A stretch of DNA of 7,305 nt from Frankiales bacterium (GTDB lineage: Bacteria > Actinomycetota > Actinomycetes > Mycobacteriales > SCTD01), in contig JAODNQ010000258.1 of assembly GCA_025464695.1 (NCBI GenBank), positions 1-7,305 on the forward strand, given 5' to 3'. Below, in pieces: positions 1 through 6,247 of this stretch. Numbering within the stretch: the first letter of the stretch is position 1; the number at the start of each line of letters is the position of its first letter. Made by a program: the position numbers and the translations under genes. The notes below the pieces were generated by a model. It did no database searches and was not told where the DNA came from. It was given only the letters and a program-made list of their open reading frames with translations.

Positions 1-1
1 G

Positions 2-625
2 CTCCAGGTCGGCCGCCGCGGCGTCCGGCCCGGCTCGGTCGCGGCCGGCCTGCTGCCCGCGGGGCGGCAGAGCACCGAGGGCATCAGCCGGCCCCTGCGA
101 CAGGTCTTCGGCGACGCCTGGCCCGACCGCGACCTGCGGGTCTGCGCCGTCCGGGTCCGCGACGCGCGCCGCGTCGTCTTCGGCACCGGCGACGCACCGG
201 TGGTCGACGTCGCCACCGCGGTCGCCGCCTCCTGCGCGATCCCCGCCTACTTCGCCCCCGTCCAGGTCGGTGCCGACCGCTACGTCGACGGCGGGGTCCA
301 CTCCCCCACCAACGCCGACGTGCTGCTGCCCGACCGCCTGGACCTCGTGCTGGTGCTCTCGCCGATGACGCTGGCCAAGGGCGCGGGCCGGCCCGCGGAC
401 CTCCCGCTGCGGCTGGCCGTCGGCCGGTACCTGGCCACCGAGGTGCGCCGCCTGCGCCGGTCCGGCACCCGCGTCGTGGTCGTGCAGCCCACCGCCCGCG
501 ACCTCGCCGTCATGGGCACCAACCCGATGGCCGGCGCCCGGGCCCGCGACGTCGTGGGCACCGTGGCGGGCAGCGTCCGCGCGCGGCTCGAGCGGCAGGG
601 GACGCTCGCCGCGGCCCTCGGCTAG
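2..625 (+). CDS. Patatin-like phospholipase family protein, C-terminal part (5' end outside window)
   Basis: The reading frame is open from the left edge to a TAG at 623-625, giving about 207 visible residues. The signature is the patatin C-terminal block: a C-A-I-P-A-Y-F-A-P stretch followed by Y-V-D-G-G-V-H-S-P-T-N-A-D. The Asp of D-G-G (codons 287-295) is the family's catalytic-dyad Asp. Family members hydrolyse acyl esters of phospholipids or related lipids, using a Ser in a G-x-S-x-G elbow that must lie upstream of this window. An internal GTG at 200 could be called as a start, but it falls between the dyad elements and would leave no nucleophile; homologous-looking coding sequence (codons 2-199) precedes it. 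No signal peptide can be judged. It ends tail to tail with the permease gene, sharing a CTAG. Substrate and cellular role are unknown. Confidence 0.88.
   Translation, partial: LQVGRRGVRPGSVAAGLLPAGRQSTEGISRPLRQVFGDAWPDRDLRVCAVRVRDARRVVFGTGDAPVVDVATAVAASCAIPAYFAPVQVGADRYVDGGVHSPTNADVLLPDRLDLVLVLSPMTLAKGAGRPADLPLRLAVGRYLATEVRRLRRSGTRVVVVQPTARDLAVMGTNPMAGARARDVVGTVAGSVRARLERQGTLAAALG
622..625. other. Shared CTAG stop of convergent patatin and permease genes
   Basis: The palindrome CTAG supplies the TAG of the plus-strand patatin gene (623-625) and the TAG of the minus-strand permease (622-624). No room remains for an intergenic terminator, so each transcript must end inside the opposing gene or overlap it antisense. 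Confidence 0.95.
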
Positions 626-1611
626 AGGGTCAGCGCGACCAGCCCGACCACGCCGCTGACGGCGGCCACCGCCGCGGTCGCCGACAGCAGGACGTCGCGG
701 GGGAAGACCGAGCGCACCATCAGCAGCGAGGGCAGCGACAGCGCGGGCAGGGACAGCAGCAGCGCGACCGCGGCGCCCGTCCCCGCCCCGACGGCCAGCA
801 GCGCCGCGGCGGCCGCCACCTCCGCGCCGGTGGGCACCGCCATCAGCGTCCCGACGGCCGCGAGCAGCAGCACGGCGCCGACGCCGAGCGCGGTGCCGTC
901 CATGGGCAGCAGCCCGCGCAGCGCCCCCACGACGACGATCAGGAGCAGGTACTCCGGGACCAGCCGCAGGGCGAGCCGGGCCAGGGCGCGCAGGTAGCCG
1001 GTGGGGGTCGCCGGGACGTCGTCGGCCGGGGCGGCGACGACGGCCGGTGCGCGCCCCCGCACGAGCAGGGCGAGGCCGGCGACGAGCAGGACCCCGAAGG
1101 CCACCCGCAGCGCGACGAGCTCCCAGGGCAGGACGAACGCGGCGAAGGCGATCACGACCGGGTTCAGCGCCGGGTTGCCGACCCAGACCGCCAGGGCCGG
1201 CCCGACGGCGGCGCCCCACCGGCGCAGCCCGACGGCGACCGGGGCCGCGCAGCAGGTGCACATCATGCTCGGCAGGGCCGCCGCGCTGCCGCGCAGGGAG
1301 CTGCCGAGGCCCTCCCGGCCGAGCGCCCGCTGCAGCCAGCGCGCCGGCAGCAGGACCTCGACGGCCGCGGCGAGGAGCAGCCCGGCGACGAGGGCGGGCC
1401 AGATCGCGGTCAGGTAGGCGCGGGCGTAGTCGAGGGCCGACCCGCCGGAGGCCAGCAGGGACGGCCCGAGGGTGCCGGTGCGGTGCACCAGCGGGACCTT
1501 GAGGCTGTACGGCTGCCACGTGGCACAGGTCAGCAGCCCGGCGGCGAGCGCCGCGGCGAGCAGGACGGCGGCGAGGTCGCGGCGGGGCAGGGCGCGGGTC
1601 GTGCTGGTCAC
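622..1611 (-). CDS. DUF318/ArsP-type permease, 329 aa
   Basis: This is a polytopic membrane protein with roughly eight hydrophobic segments. Two family blocks are clear. The first half has P-S-M-M-C-T-C-C-A-A-P (residues 114-124), the Cys-x-Cys...Pro signature of the ArsP_1/DUF318 permeases, followed by G-N-P-A-L-N-P (145-151). The second half has a matching V-P-T-G-A-E block (259-264) and the L-P-A-L-S-L-P-S-L stretch (288-296), consistent with an internal duplication. Known relatives include ArsP, which exports trivalent organoarsenicals through the paired cysteines, and uncharacterised YraQ-like permeases, so the substrate here is uncertain; no arsenic or metal regulator is nearby. The start is a GTG at 1609-1611 with only a weak GTGGCGG ribosome site. 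It begins 26 nt after the transglycosylase stop on the same strand and is probably cotranscribed. Its stop overlaps the patatin stop. Confidence 0.85.
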   Translation of the reverse strand: MTSTTRALPRRDLAAVLLAAALAAGLLTCATWQPYSLKVPLVHRTGTLGPSLLASGGSALDYARAYLTAIWPALVAGLLLAAAVEVLLPARWLQRALGREGLGSSLRGSAAALPSMMCTCCAAPVAVGLRRWGAAVGPALAVWVGNPALNPVVIAFAAFVLPWELVALRVAFGVLLVAGLALLVRGRAPAVVAAPADDVPATPTGYLRALARLALRLVPEYLLLIVVVGALRGLLPMDGTALGVGAVLLLAAVGTLMAVPTGAEVAAAAALLAVGAGTGAAVALLLSLPALSLPSLLMVRSVFPRDVLLSATAAVAAVSGVVGLVALTL

Positions 1612-1637
1612 GCCGCCACGCTACGACCCGGCAGGGG

Positions 1638-2966
1638 TCAGCCGCGCTGGCGGTACTGCTCCGCGAGGGCGAGCACCTTGCGCACGTACCAGTCGGCGTG
1701 GTTGTAGGCGAAGATCCCGTCGTACAGGCCCTGGGCGTCGCGCCCCGCGCCGTTGCGGCACAGGTACAGCGCCGCGGCCGGGACGGCGTCGAACGGGTCG
1801 TTGATGTCGGCGTCGCCGTCGCGGTCGCCGTCGACCCCGTAGGAGGCCCACGTCGACGGGAGGAACTGCATGGGGCCGAGGGCACCGGCGCTGGAGGGGC
1901 CGTTGTTGCGTCCGTGGCCGCTCTCGACCTGGCCGATGGCGGCGAGCACCGTCCAGGACAGGCCGCGGCAGTAGCGGGCGGACTGCTGGTAGAGCTCGAG
2001 GTAGGTGCGGGGCTTGCCGGTGGTGACCGCAGGCACGCGCTCGGGGCGCAGGACTGTGACGTCCGCCTTCCCCGTGACGGCGAGGACCGCCGCGCGCAGC
2101 CGCCCGACGGTGCGGCTGGGGGCCGCGAGCAGCACCGCGGTGGACCGCTGAACGCCGAGGCGCTGCGCGACGTCGCGGCGGACCACGAGGTCGACGTGCG
2201 GCACGGCGAACGCCGCGACGGCGCCGAGCCGGCCCTGGACCGGGGCGGACCCGGTCACCTGCAGGTCCTTGCCCAGCTCGAGCCCGGCGCGGCGCTGGAG
2301 GTCGTAGGAGGACGCGAGCTCGCCCCGGGCGACGGACTGCCACAGCGGGTCGGACGACGCGGTCTCGGACGGCGTGAACGCGCGGAAGGTCGACGGGTCG
2401 ACGCCGGCGACCCGGCCGGTGCGGCCGGAGGGCAGGGCGACGGTGCCGACGTCGAGCGCGGTCAGGGCGGTGACACCCTTGACGTCGTCGAGGGCCTTCA
2501 GCTGCGCGGCGGACAACCCGCCGGGGACCTCGACGAGCAGGTCCGGCACCTGCAGCGCGCCCAGGGGGCGCACCGGCGAGGCCGAGGGGGACACGGCGGC
2601 AGCACGCGACGGCGACGCCGAGGGCGCCGGGGACGCGGAGGCGGAGGCGGAGGCGGACGCGGAGGGCTCCGCCACGGGTGCGGGGTCGGGCAGCAGGGCG
2701 GCGTCGGGGAGCGGCAGCGCGAGGGACGCCGTGGTGGCGACCGCGCTCTGCGGCACGACCGCGCTCGAGAAGCCGTGCAGCGCCACGCCGGACGCCGAGC
2801 ACGCCGTCAGGAGCAGGGCGACGGCGACCACGCCGGGAGCGGTCGCACGGGCTCGGGCGGCTCTGGTCGTCCTGCCTCGCCGCACGCGTCCCCCGGTCTC
2901 CGTGGCGCTCCCGTGACCGGTCCGCCGTGCTCGCGCGCCTGGTGTCAGACGCGTCACAAGGGACAT
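1638..2966 (-). CDS. Predicted lipoprotein lytic transglycosylase with MacB/FtsX-like middle region
   Basis: Numbering is from the ATG at 2966 (442 aa). A hydrophobic segment ends in a lipobox L-T-A-C (C56), so the protein is probably lipidated outside the membrane. Next come a low-complexity Ser/Ala/Pro linker (about 101-131), a middle region (about 135-315), and a C-terminal SLT/MltB-like domain. The last has I-G-Q-V-E-S-G-H-G-R-N (catalytic Glu348), G-A-L-G-P-M-Q-F-L-P-S-T-W (361-373), an Asp-rich EF-hand-like loop (379-390) and A-Y-N-H-A-D-W-Y (420-427). Cys333 and Cys403 could form a disulfide. The family cleaves peptidoglycan glycan strands to 1,6-anhydro-muropeptides. The middle region resembles MacB/FtsX extracellular domains (inference). 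With the ATG, 44 residues precede the hydrophobic core, unusually long; the GTG at 2885 gives a normal signal peptide and is my preferred start. The permease follows 26 nt downstream. Confidence 0.87.
   Translation of the reverse strand: MSLVTRLTPGARARRTGHGSATETGGRVRRGRTTRAARARATAPGVVAVALLLTACSASGVALHGFSSAVVPQSAVATTASLALPLPDAALLPDPAPVAEPSASASASASASPAPSASPSRAAAVSPSASPVRPLGALQVPDLLVEVPGGLSAAQLKALDDVKGVTALTALDVGTVALPSGRTGRVAGVDPSTFRAFTPSETASSDPLWQSVARGELASSYDLQRRAGLELGKDLQVTGSAPVQGRLGAVAAFAVPHVDLVVRRDVAQRLGVQRSTAVLLAAPSRTVGRLRAAVLAVTGKADVTVLRPERVPAVTTGKPRTYLELYQQSARYCRGLSWTVLAAIGQVESGHGRNNGPSSAGALGPMQFLPSTWASYGVDGDRDGDADINDPFDAVPAAALYLCRNGAGRDAQGLYDGIFAYNHADWYVRKVLALAEQYRQRG
2635..2664. repeat. 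Five tandem GCGGAG/GCGGAC hexamers in the Ser/Ala linker
   Basis: Positions 2635-2664 hold five consecutive six-base units: GCGGAG three times, GCGGAC once, GCGGAG once. On the coding (minus) strand each unit encodes a Ser-Ala dipeptide of the linker between the lipid anchor and the folded domains. The unit is a multiple of three, so gain or loss of units would lengthen or shorten the linker without a frameshift. Confidence 0.85.
2883..2885 (-). other. Preferred alternative start codon (GTG) of the lytic transglycosylase
   Basis: GTG in frame at codon 28 of the longer reading frame. It is preceded by purine-rich GGAGACCGGGGGAC, which contains both GGAG and GGGGGA. Starting here gives R-R-G-R-T-T-R-A-A-R-A-R followed by the hydrophobic core and L-T-A-C, placing the lipobox Cys at residue 29, which is standard for a lipoprotein signal. 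The 27 residues that would be removed are Arg/Gly/Thr-rich with no recognisable feature. Confidence 0.55.
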
Positions 2967-2994
2967 AGTGCCTGATCACCCCCCTCGAGATCAA
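2965..2994 (-). promoter_or_regulatory. Possible promoter for the lytic transglycosylase
   Basis: On the minus strand TTGATC (2994-2989) is followed after 18 nt by CACTAT (2970-2965), resembling a -35/-10 pair of a housekeeping sigma factor with the first -10 base changed. Transcription would start just inside the longer reading frame, leaving about 70 nt of leader before the GTG at 2885. The spacing and the -10 are imperfect, so this is tentative. Confidence 0.3.
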
Positions 2995-3057
2995 CGGACG
3001 TCCTGCGATCCGCCCCCCGGGCTGGCTGTCGGCCGGCCCAGCGGGCAGGCTGCCGTC

Positions 3058-4182
3058 ATGACCGTCTGGGACGTCGCCGTCGTCGGCACGGGCCCTGCGG
3101 GGGCCGCCGCGGCGCGGGCCGCCGCTGCCACCGGCGCCGCCACGGTGCTGCTCGAGCGGGCGTCGCTGCCCCGCTACAAGCGTTGCGGGGGCGGGCTGGT
3201 GGGTGCCTCGCAGGCCGCGGTCCTGGCCACCGGCGTCGACCTGCCGGCGCTGTCGCGCGACACCGTCGGCCGCCTCACCTTCACCTGGCGCGGCCGCCAG
3301 GAGTTCACCCGGACCGCCCCCGCCTTCCTCCCCATGGTCCTGCGGAGCGAGCTCGACGCCGCGCTGGTGGCCGCCGCGGTCGACGCGGGGGCGGTGCTCC
3401 GCGAGGGCGTGACGGTGACCTCCTACGCCGAGGACCGCGGCGTCGTCACCCTCGGCACCAGCGGCGGCGACCTGCGCGCCCGCGCCGTCGTCGGGGCGGA
3501 CGGGTCGCAGGGCAGGGCGGCGGCGCACGTCGGCGTCGTCAGCGGCCAGGTCGACCTGGGGATGGAGGCCGAGCTGCCGACGCCGGCCGGGTCGGACTGG
3601 GACGGCCGGGTGCTGCTCGACTGGGGCCCCGTCCCCGGCTCCTACGGCTGGGTCTTCCCCAAGGGCGACACCCTGACGGTCGGCGTCATCGGGGCCCGCG
3701 ACCAGGGGGCGGCGGTCCGCGCCTACTACCGCGCCCTCCTCGCCCGCCTGGGCCTGGACCCCGCCACCGCCCTGCACGACGGCGGCCACCTCACCCGCGT
3801 CCGGGCTCCGGGCTCGCCGCTGCGGCGCGGTCAGGTGCTGGTCGCCGGCGACGCCGCCGGGCTGCTGGAGCCGTGGACCCGGGAGGGCATCAGCTTCGCC
3901 CTGCGCAGCGGCGCGCTGGCGGGGGCCGCTGCGGCCGGCGACGTCGCCGCCTACCCGCAGGCGGTCGCCCGGGCCCTGGGGCCGGAGGTCGACGGCGGGC
4001 GGCAGGCCCTGGAGGTGTTCACCCGGCACCCCGGCACCGTGCACACCGTCCTGCGCACCGTGCCGGGGATGTGGGAGCTGTTCGTGCGGCTGGTCGGCGG
4101 CGCGACGTCCGTTCCGGAGCAGCTGCAGCGGCGGCGGATCGCGGCCCTCGTCCGCGTGCTCGGCGGCTCTTCACCCCGCTGA
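3058..4182 (+). CDS. Geranylgeranyl reductase family FAD-dependent oxidoreductase, 374 aa
   Basis: A Rossmann dinucleotide-binding motif sits at the N-terminus, V-V-G-T-G-P-A-G (residues 8-15), with the acidic Glu33 ending the second strand. It is followed by the family hallmark P-R-Y-K-R-C-G-G-G (38-46), V-V-G-A-D-G-S (144-150), Y-G-W-V-F-P-K-G (196-203) and the second FAD motif V-A-G-D-A-A-G-L-L-E-P-W-T-R-E-G-I (262-278). Such enzymes reduce isoprenoid double bonds, for example of geranylgeranyl groups, menaquinone side chains or archaeal-type lipids, but many actinobacterial members are uncharacterised. No isoprenoid or quinone gene is visible here, so the substrate is unassigned. The ATG at 3058 is chosen because GGGCAGG (3043-3049) lies 8 nt upstream and the Rossmann strand follows at once. 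The longer GTG frame at 2968 would add 30 Pro/Gly-rich residues without support. The gene is divergent from the transglycosylase. Confidence 0.86.
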   Translation: MTVWDVAVVGTGPAGAAAARAAAATGAATVLLERASLPRYKRCGGGLVGASQAAVLATGVDLPALSRDTVGRLTFTWRGRQEFTRTAPAFLPMVLRSELDAALVAAAVDAGAVLREGVTVTSYAEDRGVVTLGTSGGDLRARAVVGADGSQGRAAAHVGVVSGQVDLGMEAELPTPAGSDWDGRVLLDWGPVPGSYGWVFPKGDTLTVGVIGARDQGAAVRAYYRALLARLGLDPATALHDGGHLTRVRAPGSPLRRGQVLVAGDAAGLLEPWTREGISFALRSGALAGAAAAGDVAAYPQAVARALGPEVDGGRQALEVFTRHPGTVHTVLRTVPGMWELFVRLVGGATSVPEQLQRRRIAALVRVLGGSSPR

Positions 4183-4253
4183 CACCTCTCGGCAACACAG
4201 CGTGACGACGATGGGGAGGCACCACACCCGACCACCCCTCCCGGGAGCCCCTC
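4183..4253 (+). other. Leader region between FAD reductase and zinc-finger gene
   Basis: This 71-bp stretch follows the reductase stop and precedes the zinc-finger ATG. It holds the ribosome site, the CTCCCGGGAG palindrome and the GGGAGG/CCTCCC pairing described separately. I see no convincing -35/-10 pair or terminator hairpin, so cotranscription with the reductase is possible. Confidence 0.4.
4238..4247. repeat. 10-bp palindrome CTCCCGGGAG covering the ribosome site of the zinc-finger gene
   Basis: The perfect palindrome CTCCCGGGAG contains the GGGAG used as the ribosome-binding site for the ATG at 4254. In addition, GGGAGG at 4214-4219 can pair with CCTCCC at 4237-4242, the anti-ribosome-site half. 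The leader therefore contains both a sequence complementary to the ribosome site and a competitor for it. This may be chance in GC-rich DNA. Confidence 0.4.
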
Positions 4254-4433
4254 ATGTCGCTGCTGACCACCTGGACCACCGCCCACGTGCCGACGCGCCG
4301 CACCATCCCCTCCGCTCCGGAGCCGCGTGCGCCGCACGACGGTCCGCGGCCGGCCTGGGACTGCGCCAACTGCGCGGTCCTCAACCCCGGCGTCCGCAAG
4401 CGCTGCACCGACTGCGGCACCACGCGCGACTAG
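4254..4433 (+). CDS. 59-aa RanBP2-type zinc finger mini-protein
   Basis: The ATG at 4254 is preceded by GGGAG (4243-4247) at 6 nt, and the frame ends at TAG 4431-4433. It contains W35-x-C37-x2-C40-x3-N44-x6-C51-x2-C54, an exact match to the RanBP2 zinc-finger consensus. In eukaryotes this finger binds single-stranded RNA (ZRANB2 type) or ubiquitin (NPL4 type). The Thr-Phe pair that NPL4 fingers use for ubiquitin is absent (Ala41-Val42), whereas basic residues R48, K49 and R50 lie between the Cys pairs, so a nucleic-acid or protein contact is more plausible (inference). The first 34 residues are Pro/Thr/Arg-rich and probably unstructured. There is no signal peptide, so it should be cytoplasmic. 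It lies 71 nt downstream of the FAD reductase on the same strand and shares its stop CTAG with the convergent channel gene. Its function is unknown. Confidence 0.8.
   Translation: MSLLTTWTTAHVPTRRTIPSAPEPRAPHDGPRPAWDCANCAVLNPGVRKRCTDCGTTRD
4430..4433. other. Shared CTAG stop of convergent zinc-finger and TRIC channel genes
   Basis: CTAG provides TAG on the plus strand (4431-4433) for the zinc-finger gene and TAG on the minus strand (4430-4432) for the channel gene. This is the second such arrangement in the window, and the exact abutment independently supports the small plus-strand reading frame being a real gene. Confidence 0.9.
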
Positions 4434-5068
4434 GGCGCCTCACCGCGGCGGCGGGCCACGGGTGCGTGCCAGTCGCGCGCGACCCCGACCGTGCGGAGCG
4501 TGAACACCAGGGCGGCGCCGACCACGGCCCACGGCGCCCTCGGCAGGCCCAGGCCGTCGGCCGTCGTCACGACGGCGGCGCCGAGCAGGGCCGGCACGGC
4601 GTAGACCTCGCGCCGCAGCACCACGGGCACCTGCCCGACCAGCACGTCCCGGGCCACGCCGCCCCCGATGCCGGTCAGGCAGCCGAGCGTGACGGCCGCA
4701 GCGGCACCCAGACCGGCGTCCAGCGCCTTGGTGGTCCCGGCGGCCACGAAGAGGCCGAGCCCGGCGGCGTCGAACAGGCGCACCGCCCCGGCCAGCCGCT
4801 CCACCCAGGGGCTGAAGAAGAACGCCAGCAGCCCGGCTCCCAGGCTGGTGACGAGGAACCCGCTGCCGGCCAGCGCCGCGGGCGGGTGCGCGTCGAGCAG
4901 GACGTCGCGCAGGAGACCGCCGCCGACGGCGGTCACGGCGCCGAGCACGAGGACGCCGAACACGTCGAGCCGCTGCGCCACCCCGAGGGCGGCGCCCGAC
5001 AGCGCGAACACGAAGACGCCGAGCAGGTCCAGGACCTGCAGCAGGCCCGGGTCACCCAGTCCTGTCAC
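4430..5068 (-). CDS. TRIC / UPF0126 family cation channel protein, 212 aa
   Basis: This small, very hydrophobic protein has about seven membrane segments built from two similar halves. The first half has D-L-L-G-V-F-V-F-A-L-S-G (14-25) and G-G-G-L-L-R-D-V-L-L (49-58); the second has F-D-A-A-G-L-G-L-F (99-107) and G-G-G-V-A-R-D-V-L-V-G (135-145), then R-R-E-V-Y-A-V-P-A (152-160). The paired G-G-G-x-x-R-D-V-L motifs are the UPF0126 signature; structurally studied prokaryotic members are trimeric monovalent-cation channels of the TRIC fold. Length is normal for the family. The start is a GTG at 5068 with GGGGC about 7 nt upstream. It follows the CoA-transferase stop by 22 nt, so the two are probably cotranscribed, though no functional link is evident. 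The charged C-terminal tail (R-R-R-G-E) is probably cytoplasmic. Confidence 0.88.
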   Translation of the reverse strand: MTGLGDPGLLQVLDLLGVFVFALSGAALGVAQRLDVFGVLVLGAVTAVGGGLLRDVLLDAHPPAALAGSGFLVTSLGAGLLAFFFSPWVERLAGAVRLFDAAGLGLFVAAGTTKALDAGLGAAAAVTLGCLTGIGGGVARDVLVGQVPVVLRREVYAVPALLGAAVVTTADGLGLPRAPWAVVGAALVFTLRTVGVARDWHAPVARRRGEAP

Positions 5069-5090
5069 CGGGTGCCCCGGGCCGGTGGCG

Positions 5091-6236
5091 TCACGGCGCG
5101 AACTCCGCCCGGACGGCGTCCCCGTGCTCGTCCAGCGCCGGCGCGGCCGGCCGCTCCGCGGGGTCGGGGTAGCCCGAGGCCTTCACGGGGTTGCCGGGGA
5201 CCCGCAGGCCGCCGGCCGAGACCACCATCCGCCGCGCCTCCGTCTGGGCCGACCCGACGGCCTCCGTGACGCTGCTGATCGGCCCGCACGGCACGCCCGC
5301 GGCCTCCAGCACGCCCAGCCAGTGCGCCGTCGACGCCGTCCCCAGCACGCCCTCGAGCTCGTGCTTGAGCGGCCCGCGGTGCTCGTGCCGCAGGGCGTTG
5401 GTGGCGTAGCGGCCGTCGGTGAGCAGACCGGGCAGGCCGAGCGCGGCCGCGAGCGCCCCGAACAGCAGGTCGTTGGCGGCGCAGACGCTGAGGTCGCCGT
5501 CGGCGCAGGCGAAGGTGTCGAAGGGAGCGATCGACTGGTGGGCGTTGCCGATCCGCGGCGGCTCGAGGCCGGTGGACAGGTACGACAGCGCCGCCCCCTC
5601 GAGCAGCGACACCGTGGCGTCGAACATGGCGATGTCCAGGTGCGTGCCGCGGCCGGTCCGGGCGAGGCCGAGGAGCGCGCTGGTGACGGCGCCGAAGGCG
5701 TAGAGGCCGGCCGAGAGGTCCGCCACCGGGGCGCCCGGCTTCACCGGGGGGCCGTCCGGCTCCCCCGTGATCGCCAGCAGCCCGCTCATCCCCTGCACGA
5801 CGGCGTCGTAGGCGGGGCGCTGCGACCAGGGGCCGGTGTGGCCGAACCCGCTGATGGAGCAGTAGACGAGCGCCGGAGCCTGCTCGAGCAGCTGGTCCGC
5901 GCCGAGGCCCAGGCGGCCCATGACCCCGGGGCGGTAGTTCTCGACGACGACGTCGGCGCGGAGCGCGAGCGTCCGGGCGGTGGCGAGGTCGGCCGGCGCC
6001 TTGAGGTCGAGGGCCACCGACTCCTTGCCCCGGTTGACCCGGGCGAAGTACAGGCTGCGGCCGTCGGGCGCGAACGGGCCGTAGGACCGGGAGTCGTCAC
6101 CGGTGACCGGCCGCTCCACCTTCACCACCCTGGCGCCCAGGTCCGCCAGCATCATCGTGGCGAACGGGCCGGCGAGCACCCGGCTGAAGTCGGCGACGAG
6201 CAGCCCCGCCAGAGGGCCTTCCGAGGGAGCGGTCAC
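5091..6236 (-). CDS. CaiB/BaiF class III CoA-transferase, 381 aa
   Basis: This is a full-length family III CoA-transferase, which moves CoA between organic acids through an aspartyl-anhydride/thioester intermediate. Visible landmarks: V-A-D-F-S-R-V-L-A-G-P (14-24), L-G-A-R-V-V-K-V-E-R-P (33-43), V-N-R-G-K-E-S-V-A-L-D-L-K (67-79), V-V-E-N-Y-R-P-G-V-M (97-106), S-I-S-G-F-G-H-T-G-P (127-136) and P-V-A-D-L-S-A-G (170-177), in which Asp173 aligns with the catalytic Asp of formyl-CoA and carnitine CoA-transferases. The C-terminal small domain carries A-G-V-P-C-G-P-I (264-291 region, after H-W-L-G-V-L). Substrates cannot be assigned: no acyl-CoA dehydrogenase, hydratase or racemase lies nearby. The start is GTG at 6236 with a weak purine-rich site directly upstream. 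It is followed by the channel gene after 22 nt and is divergent from the DUF7455-type gene across 90 nt. Confidence 0.9.
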   Translation of the reverse strand: MTAPSEGPLAGLLVADFSRVLAGPFATMMLADLGARVVKVERPVTGDDSRSYGPFAPDGRSLYFARVNRGKESVALDLKAPADLATARTLALRADVVVENYRPGVMGRLGLGADQLLEQAPALVYCSISGFGHTGPWSQRPAYDAVVQGMSGLLAITGEPDGPPVKPGAPVADLSAGLYAFGAVTSALLGLARTGRGTHLDIAMFDATVSLLEGAALSYLSTGLEPPRIGNAHQSIAPFDTFACADGDLSVCAANDLLFGALAAALGLPGLLTDGRYATNALRHEHRGPLKHELEGVLGTASTAHWLGVLEAAGVPCGPISSVTEAVGSAQTEARRMVVSAGGLRVPGNPVKASGYPDPAERPAAPALDEHGDAVRAEFAP

Positions 6237-6247
6237 CCGTCCAGTCT

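Noticed and set aside
1698..2975. A 425-codon plus-strand frame antisense to the transglycosylase
   Set aside because: Long Gly/Arg runs mirror the Ser/Ala linker and biased codons of the real gene; no domain or plausible start region.
2968..3057. Upstream GTG start extending the FAD reductase by 30 residues
   Set aside because: The added residues are Pro/Gly-rich with no family counterpart; the ATG at 3058 has a suitable ribosome site and sits directly before the Rossmann strand.
2967..3057. Possible ydaO-type cyclic-di-AMP riboswitch upstream of the cell-wall hydrolase
   Set aside because: The divergent region is too short and shows none of the conserved paired elements of that riboswitch.
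1621..4044. An 807-codon open frame on the minus strand spanning the transglycosylase and the FAD reductase
   Set aside because: It lies in an alternate frame of the transglycosylase and antisense to the reductase; its translation is Arg/Gly/Pro/Ala-rich with no recognisable domain, as expected for a shadow frame in GC-rich DNA.
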